A DNA stretch of 13,136 bases, taken from contig JAGLDN010000115.1 of NCBI GenBank assembly GCA_023145575.1, positions 1 through 13,136 of the forward strand, in the 5' to 3' direction. This stretch comes from Psychromonas sp. (GTDB taxonomy: Bacteria > Pseudomonadota > Gammaproteobacteria > Enterobacterales > Psychromonadaceae). Positions 6,488 through 13,136 of this stretch are shown piece by piece; positions within the stretch are counted from its first letter, which is position 1; each line of letters begins with the position of its first letter. Below the pieces are notes generated by a model. It searched no databases. It saw nothing but the letters and a program-made list of their open reading frames with translations, and had not been told where the DNA came from. The position numbers and the translations under genes were made by a program.

Positions 6488-7474
6488 TTAGTTTAATGAT
6501 TGAATTGATTTTTGAGCAATAAATAGCGCGCGTTTTGGCGCAGGGTATCCTTCAATCGTTTTTGTTGGATCGTTAGGATCTAAATAATCTGCTAATGATT
6601 CATTGCGCATCCAATCTGTGCTACGCTGCTCCTGTGTTAATGTGTCGTTAATATCAACAATACGAACGTCTTCAAAGGCACATTTTTCTAACCATAATTT
6701 GAGTGCCTTTGCACTGGGTAGAAACCAAATATTATGCATTTTAGCGTATCGATCTTGCGGCACTAATACTGTATTTTCATCGCCATCAATGATTAATGTT
6801 TCCAGCACCAATTCCCCGCCTTCAACAAGTTGGTCTTGTAATTGTGTGATATGATCCATGGGTGATCTTCGATGGTAAAGCACGCCCATTGAAAAAACCG
6901 TATCAAAAGATTGAAGTTTTGGAAGCGTTTGAATACCAAGCGGCAATAAATGAATGTTTTTATCGTGAGGAGTAAAGTGGCGAACTGCTTCAAATTGGCA
7001 CAAAAACAGATCATTTGGATCAATGCCGACCACAAATGTCGCGCCCTCTCCAAGCATTCTCCACAGGTGATAACCATTACCACAACCAACATCTAACACA
7101 TAACGATATTTAAGCGGGCTAATGTGAGTTAAAACGCGATCCCACTTCCAATCACTGCGCCATTCTGTATCAATATGTACACCATAAATATCAAAGGGCC
7201 CTTTTCGCCACGGGTGAAATTTTTGTAATAAGTTTTCTAATTTTTTAGTTTCACCATTTGATAATTCATCTGCATTGCCAATTTCGACACGCTCTTTTAA
7301 TTCGATATTATTTGTTTTTATCTCAGGGAGTTTATCTAAAATACGCATCCAACTCGCGAGTTTTCCATGTACATGCGTATTTTCCCAAACATGTAATTGC
7401 GTCGGTAAATCACGTAACCAGTGGTTTAGACGATTTTGAGCAATGATGCTGTAAAAAGTTGAAAAATTAATCAT
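6488..7474 (-). CDS. cmoB: tRNA U34 carboxymethyltransferase
   Basis: CmoB transfers a carboxymethyl group from carboxy-SAM to 5-hydroxyuridine at wobble position 34 of tRNAs, giving cmo5U, which widens decoding of four-codon boxes. The 328 residues match the family's usual length. The nucleotide-binding loop LDVGCGNGYH is at 127-136. Residues that contact the cofactor in E. coli CmoB, as I recall the numbering, are all in place: Lys91, Trp105, Lys110, Gly130, Tyr200 and Arg315. Its ATG overlaps the cmoA stop (ATGA, 4-base overlap), with no good ribosome binding site, so translational coupling to cmoA is likely. nudL follows 17 bases later. Confidence 0.96.
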   Translation of the reverse strand: MINFSTFYSIIAQNRLNHWLRDLPTQLHVWENTHVHGKLASWMRILDKLPEIKTNNIELKERVEIGNADELSNGETKKLENLLQKFHPWRKGPFDIYGVHIDTEWRSDWKWDRVLTHISPLKYRYVLDVGCGNGYHLWRMLGEGATFVVGIDPNDLFLCQFEAVRHFTPHDKNIHLLPLGIQTLPKLQSFDTVFSMGVLYHRRSPMDHITQLQDQLVEGGELVLETLIIDGDENTVLVPQDRYAKMHNIWFLPSAKALKLWLEKCAFEDVRIVDINDTLTQEQRSTDWMRNESLADYLDPNDPTKTIEGYPAPKRALFIAQKSIQSLN

Positions 7475-8211
7475 GATTGCGCTTTAATACTAATAATTGA
7501 GCCAAAATTAAAACATTGATACCAGAGATTATTATGTTTAAAACCTGCCAGCCGTAAGCGTCCATAGTGTTCATCAACGGTGTCTGCAATCAATATATTT
7601 TCAAGAGACGATCGTTTTTGACTTATTTCAAGTTCACTATAACCTTGATTGCGTTTAAAATCTAAATGTAAATCAATGAGGAGTTGGTGATTAATAGGAT
7701 CATCAAAGACAAATTTTTCTGAGAGCACTAATACACCGCCAGGCAGTAATCCATTATAAATATGAGTGAGCAGGCTAAGGCGTTTTTCAGGTGTTAAAAA
7801 TTGCAAAGTGAAATTTAAAACAACGACTGAGGCATTTTCTATTTTTATATTACAAATATCATCACAAACAAGGGTAACGGGTGTCTGTGATTTATATGCT
7901 GCTAAATATTGCTGGCAGCGGTTGATCATTGCTTGTGAATTATCAATGGCAATGATGTTGCACTCTGTAGTATGGCTTAGTCCTCTACGCATTGCCATCG
8001 TGGCAGCGCCCAACGAACAACCAAGATCATAAAGATTAGAATTAGCAATTGCACACTTTTTAGTGAGGATGCCGATAGTCTCAATGATCTTTTCATAACC
8101 TGGAACAGAGCGTTTGATCATGTCAGGGAAGACTTCTACTACTTGCTCATTGAAAGAAAATTCATCAATATTGTTCTGTTGCTTACTATAAATCTTATCT
8201 GTGTTGGTCAT
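7471..8211 (-). CDS. cmoA: carboxy-S-adenosyl-L-methionine synthase
   Basis: CmoA converts SAM and prephenate into carboxy-SAM, the cofactor used by its neighbour CmoB. I place the start at the ATG at 8211 (246 residues). From there MTNTDKIYSK leads into the family's conserved FNEQVVEVFPDMIKRSVPGY, matching the E. coli protein in length and register; the frame is open to 8271 but those 20 codons have no counterpart. The SAM loop DLGCSLGAA is at 62-70 and Tyr39 is present. The ribosome binding site is weak (AAGAGA). A promoter with TTGGTT and TAAAAT 17 bases apart lies just upstream, making this the first gene of a cmoA-cmoB-nudL operon, divergent from aspS. Confidence 0.95.
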   Translation of the reverse strand: MTNTDKIYSKQQNNIDEFSFNEQVVEVFPDMIKRSVPGYEKIIETIGILTKKCAIANSNLYDLGCSLGAATMAMRRGLSHTTECNIIAIDNSQAMINRCQQYLAAYKSQTPVTLVCDDICNIKIENASVVVLNFTLQFLTPEKRLSLLTHIYNGLLPGGVLVLSEKFVFDDPINHQLLIDLHLDFKRNQGYSELEISQKRSSLENILIADTVDEHYGRLRLAGFKHNNLWYQCFNFGSIISIKAQS

Positions 8212-8242
8212 TTTTATCTCTTGACTAAATCTAATGTATAAT

Positions 8243-8271
8243 ATTTTACTTAAATATTGGTGATTAACCAA
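8243..8271 (-). promoter_or_regulatory. predicted sigma-70 promoter of cmoA
   Basis: On the minus strand, a -35 box TTGGTT (plus-strand 8266-8271) and a -10 box TAAAAT (8243-8248) are separated by 17 bases. Transcription would start near 8236, leaving a leader of about 25 bases before cmoA. The -35 box lies inside the 25-bp palindrome. Confidence 0.5.
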
Positions 8272-8276
8272 TATTT
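8252..8276. promoter_or_regulatory. 25-bp palindrome between cmoA and aspS, candidate operator
   Basis: aaatattggt (8252-8261) and accaatattt (8267-8276) are exact 10-bp inverted repeats around a 5-base centre (gatta). The palindrome covers the -35 box of the cmoA promoter and ends about 25 bases before the aspS -10 box. It could bind a dimeric regulator that affects both directions. I do not recognise a known regulator's consensus. Confidence 0.45.
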
Positions 8277-8301
8277 TATTTTATGTGTATCGAATTTATT
8301 T

Positions 8302-8307
8302 TATAAT
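8302..8307 (+). promoter_or_regulatory. predicted -10 box of aspS
   Basis: A consensus TATAAT lies 44 bases before the aspS ATG. The -35 position (about 8279-8284) reads ttttat and is weak. The predicted leader is about 40 bases. Confidence 0.45.
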
Positions 8308-8351
8308 GGCAATATTCGTCTATTTAAAATTAAACAGCACTAGGAATAAAA

Positions 8352-10118
8352 ATGCGCTCTATGTATTGTGGTGAAGTGACACTGGCAGTGCTCGATCAAA
8401 AAGTTGAATTAGTTGGTTGGGTTAATAAACATCGCGATTTAGGTGGTGTTATCTTTTTAGACATGCGCGACCGCGAAGGTGTTGTGCAAGTTGTATTTGA
8501 TCCTGATTTACCTGACATACTCTTGCTTGCAACAACGCTTCGAAATGAATTTTGTATCAAAATAAAAGGCAAAGTCCGTGCTCGTCCTGATGGACAGGTA
8601 AACAAAGCTATGCGTACAGGTCAAATTGAAATATTAGGGCTTGAACTTGAGATTTTAAATCACAGTGATCCTTTACCACTTGATAGCAATCAAAATAACT
8701 CAGAAGAGCAACGTTTACGCTACCGTTATTTAGATCTTCGCCGCCCTGAAATGGCTAAACGTATGAAGTTCCGCGCTAAAGTGAGTAGCTTTGTGCGTCA
8801 TTTTCTTGATGAAAATGGTTTCTTAGATGTCGAAACACCCATTTTAACTAAAGCGACGCCTGAAGGGGCGCGTGATTATTTAGTACCAAGTCGTACTCAT
8901 AAAGGTCAATTTTTTGCTCTGCCGCAATCACCACAGCTCTTTAAACAATTGCTAATGATCTCTGGGATGGATCGTTATTACCAAATTGTTAAATGTTTTA
9001 GAGATGAAGATTTACGCGCTGATCGCCAGCCTGAATTTACCCAAATTGATATTGAAATGTCATTTATGACCAGCGAGCAAGTGATGGCAATCACGCAAGA
9101 AATGATGGTTAAATTATTTAAAGAAATGCTTGGTGTTGACTTAGGCACATTCGAAAAAATGACTTACGCTGATGCAATGCGCAGATTTGGGAGTGATAAA
9201 CCTGATTTACGTATTCAATTTGAACTCGTAGATGTTGCCGATTTATTAACCGACGTTGAGTTTAAAGTGTTCTGTGATCCTGCAAATGATGCAGCAAGTC
9301 GTGTTGCTGTTATTTGTATTCCTGGAGGCGCAAAACTTTCTCGTAAAAATATTGATGAGTACGGTAAATTCGTCAATATCTACGGCGCGAAAGGCTTGGC
9401 ATGGATGAAAGTTAATGACGTTGCAAAAGGATTTGAAGGTGTTCAATCTCCTATTACTAAGTTCTTAAATACAGAAATTGTCGTTGAAATTCTCAAACGA
9501 ACGAATGCACAAGATGGTGATATTCTAATGTTTGGTGCAGATAAGGCCAACATTGTAGCTGAAGCTATTGGTGCATTACGTTTAAAGGTATCTGAAGATT
9601 TAGGGCTAATCAAAGCTGAATGGAAACCACTTTGGGTGATTGACTTTCCAATGTTCGAAGCACTAGACAATGGATCATTAACACCACTACATCATCCCTT
9701 TACCGCGCCGATTAATATATCGGCACAAGCATTAGAAGCAAGCCCATTTGATGCAATTTCGAATGCTTACGACATGGTATTAAACGGTTGTGAGTTAGGT
9801 GGCGGTAGTGTGCGTATTCATAATGAAGAGATGCAAGCCGCTATTTTTCGTATTTTAAATATTAGCGATGAAGAAGCGCAAGATAAATTTGGTTTCTTGC
9901 TTGAAGCATTGAAGTTTGGTGCACCACCTCATGCAGGTATTGCGTTTGGATTAGATCGCCTGATCATGCTAATGATGGGCACAAGCTCAATCCGTGATGT
10001 GATTGCTTTCCCTAAAACTGCATCAGCAGCCTGCCCATTAACCAATGCGCCCAGTGTTGCCAACGCCGATGCATTAGTTGATCTAAGTATTGCAGTGGTT
10101 GCACACCAGAAAGCTTAA
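8352..10118 (+). CDS. aspS: aspartyl-tRNA synthetase
   Basis: AspRS charges tRNA-Asp with aspartate in the cytoplasm. The 588 residues fit the bacterial form, including the GAD insertion domain. The N-terminal OB-fold anticodon domain shows VELVGWVNKHRDLGG (18-32) and DMRDREG. Class II motifs follow: RYRYLDLRRPEM (123-134), motif 2 FRDEDLRADRQPEF (216-229) and motif 3 GIAFGLDR (529-536). The ATG at 8352 has AGGA upstream at 8 bases. The promoter region is shared with the divergent cmoA operon, as both genes serve decoding. No intrinsic terminator is evident downstream, so read-through into the DUF1439 gene 92 bases away is possible. Confidence 0.98.
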   Translation: MRSMYCGEVTLAVLDQKVELVGWVNKHRDLGGVIFLDMRDREGVVQVVFDPDLPDILLLATTLRNEFCIKIKGKVRARPDGQVNKAMRTGQIEILGLELEILNHSDPLPLDSNQNNSEEQRLRYRYLDLRRPEMAKRMKFRAKVSSFVRHFLDENGFLDVETPILTKATPEGARDYLVPSRTHKGQFFALPQSPQLFKQLLMISGMDRYYQIVKCFRDEDLRADRQPEFTQIDIEMSFMTSEQVMAITQEMMVKLFKEMLGVDLGTFEKMTYADAMRRFGSDKPDLRIQFELVDVADLLTDVEFKVFCDPANDAASRVAVICIPGGAKLSRKNIDEYGKFVNIYGAKGLAWMKVNDVAKGFEGVQSPITKFLNTEIVVEILKRTNAQDGDILMFGADKANIVAEAIGALRLKVSEDLGLIKAEWKPLWVIDFPMFEALDNGSLTPLHHPFTAPINISAQALEASPFDAISNAYDMVLNGCELGGGSVRIHNEEMQAAIFRILNISDEEAQDKFGFLLEALKFGAPPHAGIAFGLDRLIMLMMGTSSIRDVIAFPKTASAACPLTNAPSVANADALVDLSIAVVAHQKA

Positions 10119-10210
10119 TATTATGTTTTGCCTTGCTGTTTGTGTTATCTGCATATTAAAATATCCTGACGGGTCGCTGCGATCGATTACAACATAATGG
10201 GAAAATAGAC

Positions 10211-10771
10211 ATGAACAAAAAATCATTTGTAAAACATCTTAGTGTTCAGTGCTTATTATTGTTATTGATAACCTTCACGTCATATAGTGTTAATGCATTT
10301 GTGTATTCCATTAGTAAACAACAAATTCAAACACAAATTGATAAAAAACTGCCTTTACATGAGGATCTTATTTTTGCACAATTTTATGTTCAAAAGGCAG
10401 GTATTTCGCTACGCGCTAAACAAAATAAGCTTGTTTTACACCTCAAATTTAGGATTGACCTGTTCAATAAGTTATGTAATGGTAGTTCGGATCTGCAAAG
10501 TGGTGTTAATTATGACCAAACAACAGGTAAATTTTATATAACAAATCTCAAAATAAATGCATTTAGTATTGATAAACTTTCACCTGATATAGTAAAGGAC
10601 ATTAAACAACTCGTAGACCAATCGCTAAACTCAGGTTTCGCACAGAGTGGATTTAAACAGATAGCTGTTTATACAATAGGAGATAAAAATGCAAAAGAAA
10701 AGTTGCTAAGAGCCACTTTAAAAGAGGTTAAGATTCAAGATGATAAAGTACTATTAATACTGAGCGCATAG
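10211..10771 (+). CDS. periplasmic DUF1439 (YceB-like) protein
   Basis: A 186-residue protein whose first 29 residues form a typical signal peptide: a basic start, a Leu-rich core, and a cleavage site after SVNA. The mature part starts FVYSISKQQIQTQIDKKLP, which resembles the opening of DUF1439/YceB proteins (YSISEQEI-...LAKKLP). YceB homologues are often lipoproteins of unknown function in the cell envelope. Here there is no cysteine at the cleavage site, so this one should be soluble in the periplasm. The ribosome binding site is modest (TGGGAA). No partner gene clarifies its role. Family assignment is moderate and function is unknown. Confidence 0.7.
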   Translation: MNKKSFVKHLSVQCLLLLLITFTSYSVNAFVYSISKQQIQTQIDKKLPLHEDLIFAQFYVQKAGISLRAKQNKLVLHLKFRIDLFNKLCNGSSDLQSGVNYDQTTGKFYITNLKINAFSIDKLSPDIVKDIKQLVDQSLNSGFAQSGFKQIAVYTIGDKNAKEKLLRATLKEVKIQDDKVLLILSA

Positions 10772-10772
10772 C

Positions 10773-10831
10773 AAGGTAAGATCACAATATCCGTTAAATC
10801 GGAAGCTTTATGCCGAGGATATGTTTACCTT
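10773..10831. repeat. nested inverted repeat after the DUF1439 gene
   Basis: Two nested pairs, aaggtaa/ttacctt (10773-10779, 10825-10831) and atatcc/ggatat (10787-10792, 10817-10822), lie immediately after the stop codon. As RNA this could form a hairpin protecting the 3' end. There is no T-run after it, so it is not a standard intrinsic terminator. The remaining gap before the next gene has only a weak 5-bp stem (10877-10897) followed by a T-rich run. Confidence 0.35.
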
Positions 10832-10927
10832 AACTATTGCTAAATTTTGCACTTTGGTTGGTAACGGGTATATATCAATGGAGATTAATTCGCCATTATT
10901 TTTATTTTAACTAACAGGAAATTTATA

Positions 10928-11884
10928 ATGCTACCTTTTTTTAATAAAAAAAATCCCAATAATAATTTGGGACAAGAGTTGAAAGGTGCGCAAGTAGCGG
11001 TACGAGCATCAGCATCAGCATCAGCATCAGCATCAGCATCAGAAGCTAGTGAATCATCAAACAAAGCAACAGATACAGCATTTATTGAAGATCCAACGCA
11101 AAGCTGTACTTATTTATTTGACCAGTTTGGAAAATCATTTCCTTACCATGCTCAACGTGCAGCCGCATTTAATGACATACAAAACATGATATTAATTACA
11201 ACTTTTGATGACTTAATTAATTTATCCACGCAGGCATATAACATGGGTAAATTAAACTTTAAAGGAAATACACTAAAAATTGAAAAATGGTTTGGGACTG
11301 TGAATGGAGCCACTATCGGACGTGTAGTAGAAGGGATAAATAAAATACATGTTGTATTGAAGGATAACACCAAAGTTCTAAAATTTGTTAATGCAACAGA
11401 AAGTAAAAAGGTTGTTAGTTCCCTGATTTATACAACGGAACAAATAGATTATAAATCAGAAAGAGCAAAAATGCTATCGCAAACCACCAGTACACCAGCA
11501 GTTAAGGATGACTCACTTATGGCTTATACACACCCAATATCTCGTTCATTTCGGCATAATGAAGCACATGTAGGATCTGTCATTTGTATATATTTTGGTT
11601 TGAAGTTTTTTCACTACGCTACGCCACAAAAGGAACGAGTAAGGGTCTTATACCAGCAAATTATTCATCAAGTATTAGGAACCACTGATTTCAATTTTAT
11701 CAGGGATTATGTTAGGACCGAACAGATTTGCGAAGGAATAGCAAGGATAAACACTGACGAGGCATTTAGAGAAAGTGGTTGCTGGAGCTACTTTGTCGAT
11801 GAGCTTGAAGAGCCTATTAATGTCTACACAAAGAAGACATTGGCTGCGACACCAGTTAAAAGACGCTTTTTTGATTTTTCGTAA
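10928..11884 (+). CDS. unrecognised protein with (Ala-Ser)6 tract
   Basis: A 318-residue frame with AGGAA 8 bases before its ATG and ordinary codon use, so it is probably a real gene. I do not recognise the family. The N-terminus (MLPFFNKKNPNNN) has no signal peptide. A low-complexity Ala/Ser/Glu linker at about 25-45 includes six perfect Ala-Ser pairs. From about residue 55 to the end the protein looks globular and mostly helical, with a mildly hydrophobic stretch VGSVICIYFGLKFF near 220 and scattered cysteines. No catalytic motif is apparent. It sits alone, followed by the 75-bp repeat and a BrxL relic pointing the other way, which suggests an accessory region. A toxin, effector or defence role would be guesswork. 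Confidence 0.7.
   Translation: MLPFFNKKNPNNNLGQELKGAQVAVRASASASASASASEASESSNKATDTAFIEDPTQSCTYLFDQFGKSFPYHAQRAAAFNDIQNMILITTFDDLINLSTQAYNMGKLNFKGNTLKIEKWFGTVNGATIGRVVEGINKIHVVLKDNTKVLKFVNATESKKVVSSLIYTTEQIDYKSERAKMLSQTTSTPAVKDDSLMAYTHPISRSFRHNEAHVGSVICIYFGLKFFHYATPQKERVRVLYQQIIHQVLGTTDFNFIRDYVRTEQICEGIARINTDEAFRESGCWSYFVDELEEPINVYTKKTLAATPVKRRFFDFS
11006..11041 (+). repeat. (GCATCA)6 hexanucleotide repeat
   Basis: Six perfect units of gcatca lie in phase with the reading frame, encoding Ala-Ser six times. Because the unit is six bases, copy-number changes lengthen or shorten the linker without shifting the frame. Confidence 0.97.
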
Positions 11885-11934
11885 GTTTGACCGTCAATTT
11901 AAAAAATTAGTAAATAAGTTAATCATTGAGAGCC

Positions 11935-12008
11935 CAATTTTATGCCTAGCAGCTTTGCACTATTAACCGATCTGAATTTGCATTTTACGTCACATGGGTA
12001 TAGATTTA
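11935..12008 (+). repeat. 75-bp dispersed repeat, copy B
   Basis: This copy has about 81% identity to copy A at 2275-2350, in the same orientation, with identity blocks caattttatgcctagc and ttttacgtcacatg. Similarity starts sharply at 11935. Just beyond it, atgggtatagatt occurs twice (11994-12006 and 12020-12032), hinting at a further duplicated end. No inverted partner was found nearby, so this may be a single surviving end. Confidence 0.75.
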
Positions 12009-12142
12009 CACCCCGTATTATGGGTATAGATTGTTTTGTTACAAATCTGACTTTATACTGTTTTTCTTTCAATGCAGCGTTTCCCTAACTAAATATCGAC
12101 ATTTACAATAATTTTTGTATTTAATTTGCGCCAAGCAATAAT

Positions 12143-12634
12143 TTATTGCACACTCAATGCTTTATCAACTGCATCACTATAAAAACTCACTTGGAATTTT
12201 GTGAATGTTTCTGCTGATACTGTTGGAATATCCGTAGTGGAATCCGTTGGTAATAGCACTTTAGTCGCGCCTGCTTCTAAAGCTATTTGAATGCTTGATG
12301 CTAAGTCTTGCACTGGATCAACGACGCCACCAAGTGTCATGCTTCCTAGTACGTCCATTTGCTCTTGCACGGGTTTATTCAATAATATTGAACAACAAGA
12401 TACAAGTGATGATAAGCTTACTGAGTGGCTATTTCGTGAGTTTTGAAGATCTACAAAATGAAGGTGAAACTCATGATCGGAAAATATTGAGCTTGATGCG
12501 ATGCGATTTAAATTACCTTTGAAGTATTGAAAGCCAACTCGAACTTGCTCTTTAGCGATAGGATCCGAAGTAAACCCTGATATTGACAGCTTGCCATTAC
12601 CTGCCGTTGAACCTGCGCTAGATATCTCCACCAT
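12143..12634 (-). pseudogene. brxL: orphan C-terminal fragment of BREX protein BrxL
   Basis: The 163 residues match the Lon-like C-terminal domain of BrxL, the AAA+ protein of BREX phage-defence systems. Diagnostic stretches are GNGKLSISG, VRVGFQYFKGNLNRI, DHEFHLHFVDLQN, KPVQEQMDVLGSMTLGGVVDP, AGATKVLLPT, DIPTVSAETFTKFQVSFYSD and the short end after it. Full BrxL has about 650-700 residues; the N-terminal DNA-binding part and AAA+ core are absent. By alignment with Lon, Ser71 takes the place of the catalytic serine but Ala112 replaces the lysine. The frame has a stop (TAA) directly before the ATG at 12634. No other BREX gene (brxA, brxB, brxC, pglX, pglZ) is in the window. I infer a relic, though a separately translated small domain cannot be excluded. 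Confidence 0.82.
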
Positions 12635-12732
12635 TTACTTGCCAATAAACCCTTTTCTGTCATTGACTTAGCATATTCTAATTTTTTGTCTGGCATAAAA
12701 TTGGTTCGTTCTTTACGAATTTTATCTGTCAT
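12508..12732 (-). pseudogene. short ORF running into the BrxL fragment in another frame
   Basis: An ATG at 12732 with AGGA about 8 bases upstream opens a frame starting MTDKIRKERTNF. About 33 residues later, at LLASK, it meets the BrxL fragment's start in a different frame, and its downstream portion merely shadows BrxL. The first 33 residues do not resemble the N-terminus of BrxL as I know it. The simplest reading is that a deletion joined the start of another gene, or an unrelated leader, to the brxL 3' part, with a frame offset at the junction. No typical programmed-frameshift heptamer is seen. Confidence 0.4.
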
Positions 12733-13136
12733 GGTGTATTCCTATTTAATTAATTTAAGAGGTTATCAAACCTTCCAAAATTATTAAACCACTATAATTG
12801 CTCCTTATATTTAAAAGAGTATAAACAAGTAAAAGCTATAATTACTTAGGTCATAGGCATTTGCTCTTCTAATTCTTCGTTTTAGAAATACATATTTTAG
12901 CAACTGCTCGATTTTTTTACTTAAAAATAAATCATCTCGCATTTAGGTGAAGGTATTTATATTAATTTCTTTCATACTTTATCTTTATAGAGAAATGAGC
13001 AGATAAATAACGCAAATCCTTTGGCGTCTTGCTATTGGATTTAATTAATATATAATAAGCTGCATACAAAATTATTTATCAAATTATAATTCAAGATAAT
13101 AGTTGCAATTGTCAATCATTATTAGACGTACTTCTA
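12733..13136. other. AT-rich right end, no gene supported
   Basis: About 400 bases upstream of the BrxL relic, very AT-rich. A TTGACA-like box occurs near 13110 on the minus strand, but the next TATAAT is 21 bases away, which is too far for a good promoter. A 43-codon frame at 12811-12942 (minus) lacks a ribosome binding site. ttaggtgaaggtatt (12943-12957) resembles the right end of the 119-bp element (13 of 15 bases) but has no partner here. Confidence 0.5.

Noticed and set aside
8212..8271. 20-codon upstream extension of cmoA
   Set aside because: It would cover the predicted promoter and palindrome, and CmoA family proteins begin at the position of the ATG at 8211.
10120..10198. attatgtt / aacataat inverted pair after aspS as a terminator
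   Set aside because: Eight-base AT-rich arms with a 63-base loop and no T-run are not a credible terminator.
12811..12942. 43-codon minus-strand ORF (starts MRDDLFLSKK)
   Set aside because: It has no ribosome binding site, an AT-rich composition that yields chance frames, and no recognisable similarity.

Overview
The window looks like chromosomal DNA of a low-GC, AT-rich gammaproteobacterium. The evidence is a cmoA-cmoB tRNA-modification pair next to aspS, a CysK of the E. coli type, a NudL-type Nudix hydrolase, a YceB-like DUF1439 protein, and a secreted trypsin-like protease with a GlyGly-CTERM-like tail. This combination suggests a marine Psychromonas/Vibrio/Shewanella-like bacterium, but the genus is an inference.

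Layout: 1-333 holds no convincing gene apart from a possible 26-residue ORF. cysK (minus) follows at 334-1281. From 1282 to 2398 there is no intact gene. This stretch is a small graveyard of mobile DNA: a decayed ISAs1-family transposase fragment (minus), a decayed IS30-family transposase fragment (plus), and a roughly 280-bp MITE-like element with inverted ends that begins where the IS30 homology stops. Then come a secreted serine protease (2399-3346, minus) and a fused ABC exporter (3453-5288, minus). An approximately 610-bp intergenic region follows, with a 119-bp inverted-repeat-bounded element.

The core block is cmoA-cmoB-nudL (minus, tightly packed, probably one operon), divergent from aspS (plus). 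The 140-bp gap between cmoA and aspS carries two facing promoters and a 25-bp near-perfect palindrome. CmoA and CmoB together make the cmo5U34 wobble modification and AspS charges tRNA-Asp, so this block serves translation.

Right of aspS are a periplasmic DUF1439 protein (10211-10771) and an unrecognised 318-residue protein with a (GCATCA)6 hexanucleotide repeat coding for (Ala-Ser)6 (10928-11884). A second copy of the 75-bp dispersed repeat from the left-hand MITE follows. The last coding sequence is an orphan C-terminal fragment of BrxL (BREX phage-defence, Lon-like domain; 12143-12634, minus), with a separately framed short start ORF just upstream. The last ~400 bases are AT-rich with no supported gene.

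No intact new system is visible. The items most worth checking are the BrxL relic beside the unknown repeat-bearing gene, the MITE-like family, the G9 tract in nudL, and the palindrome between cmoA and aspS.
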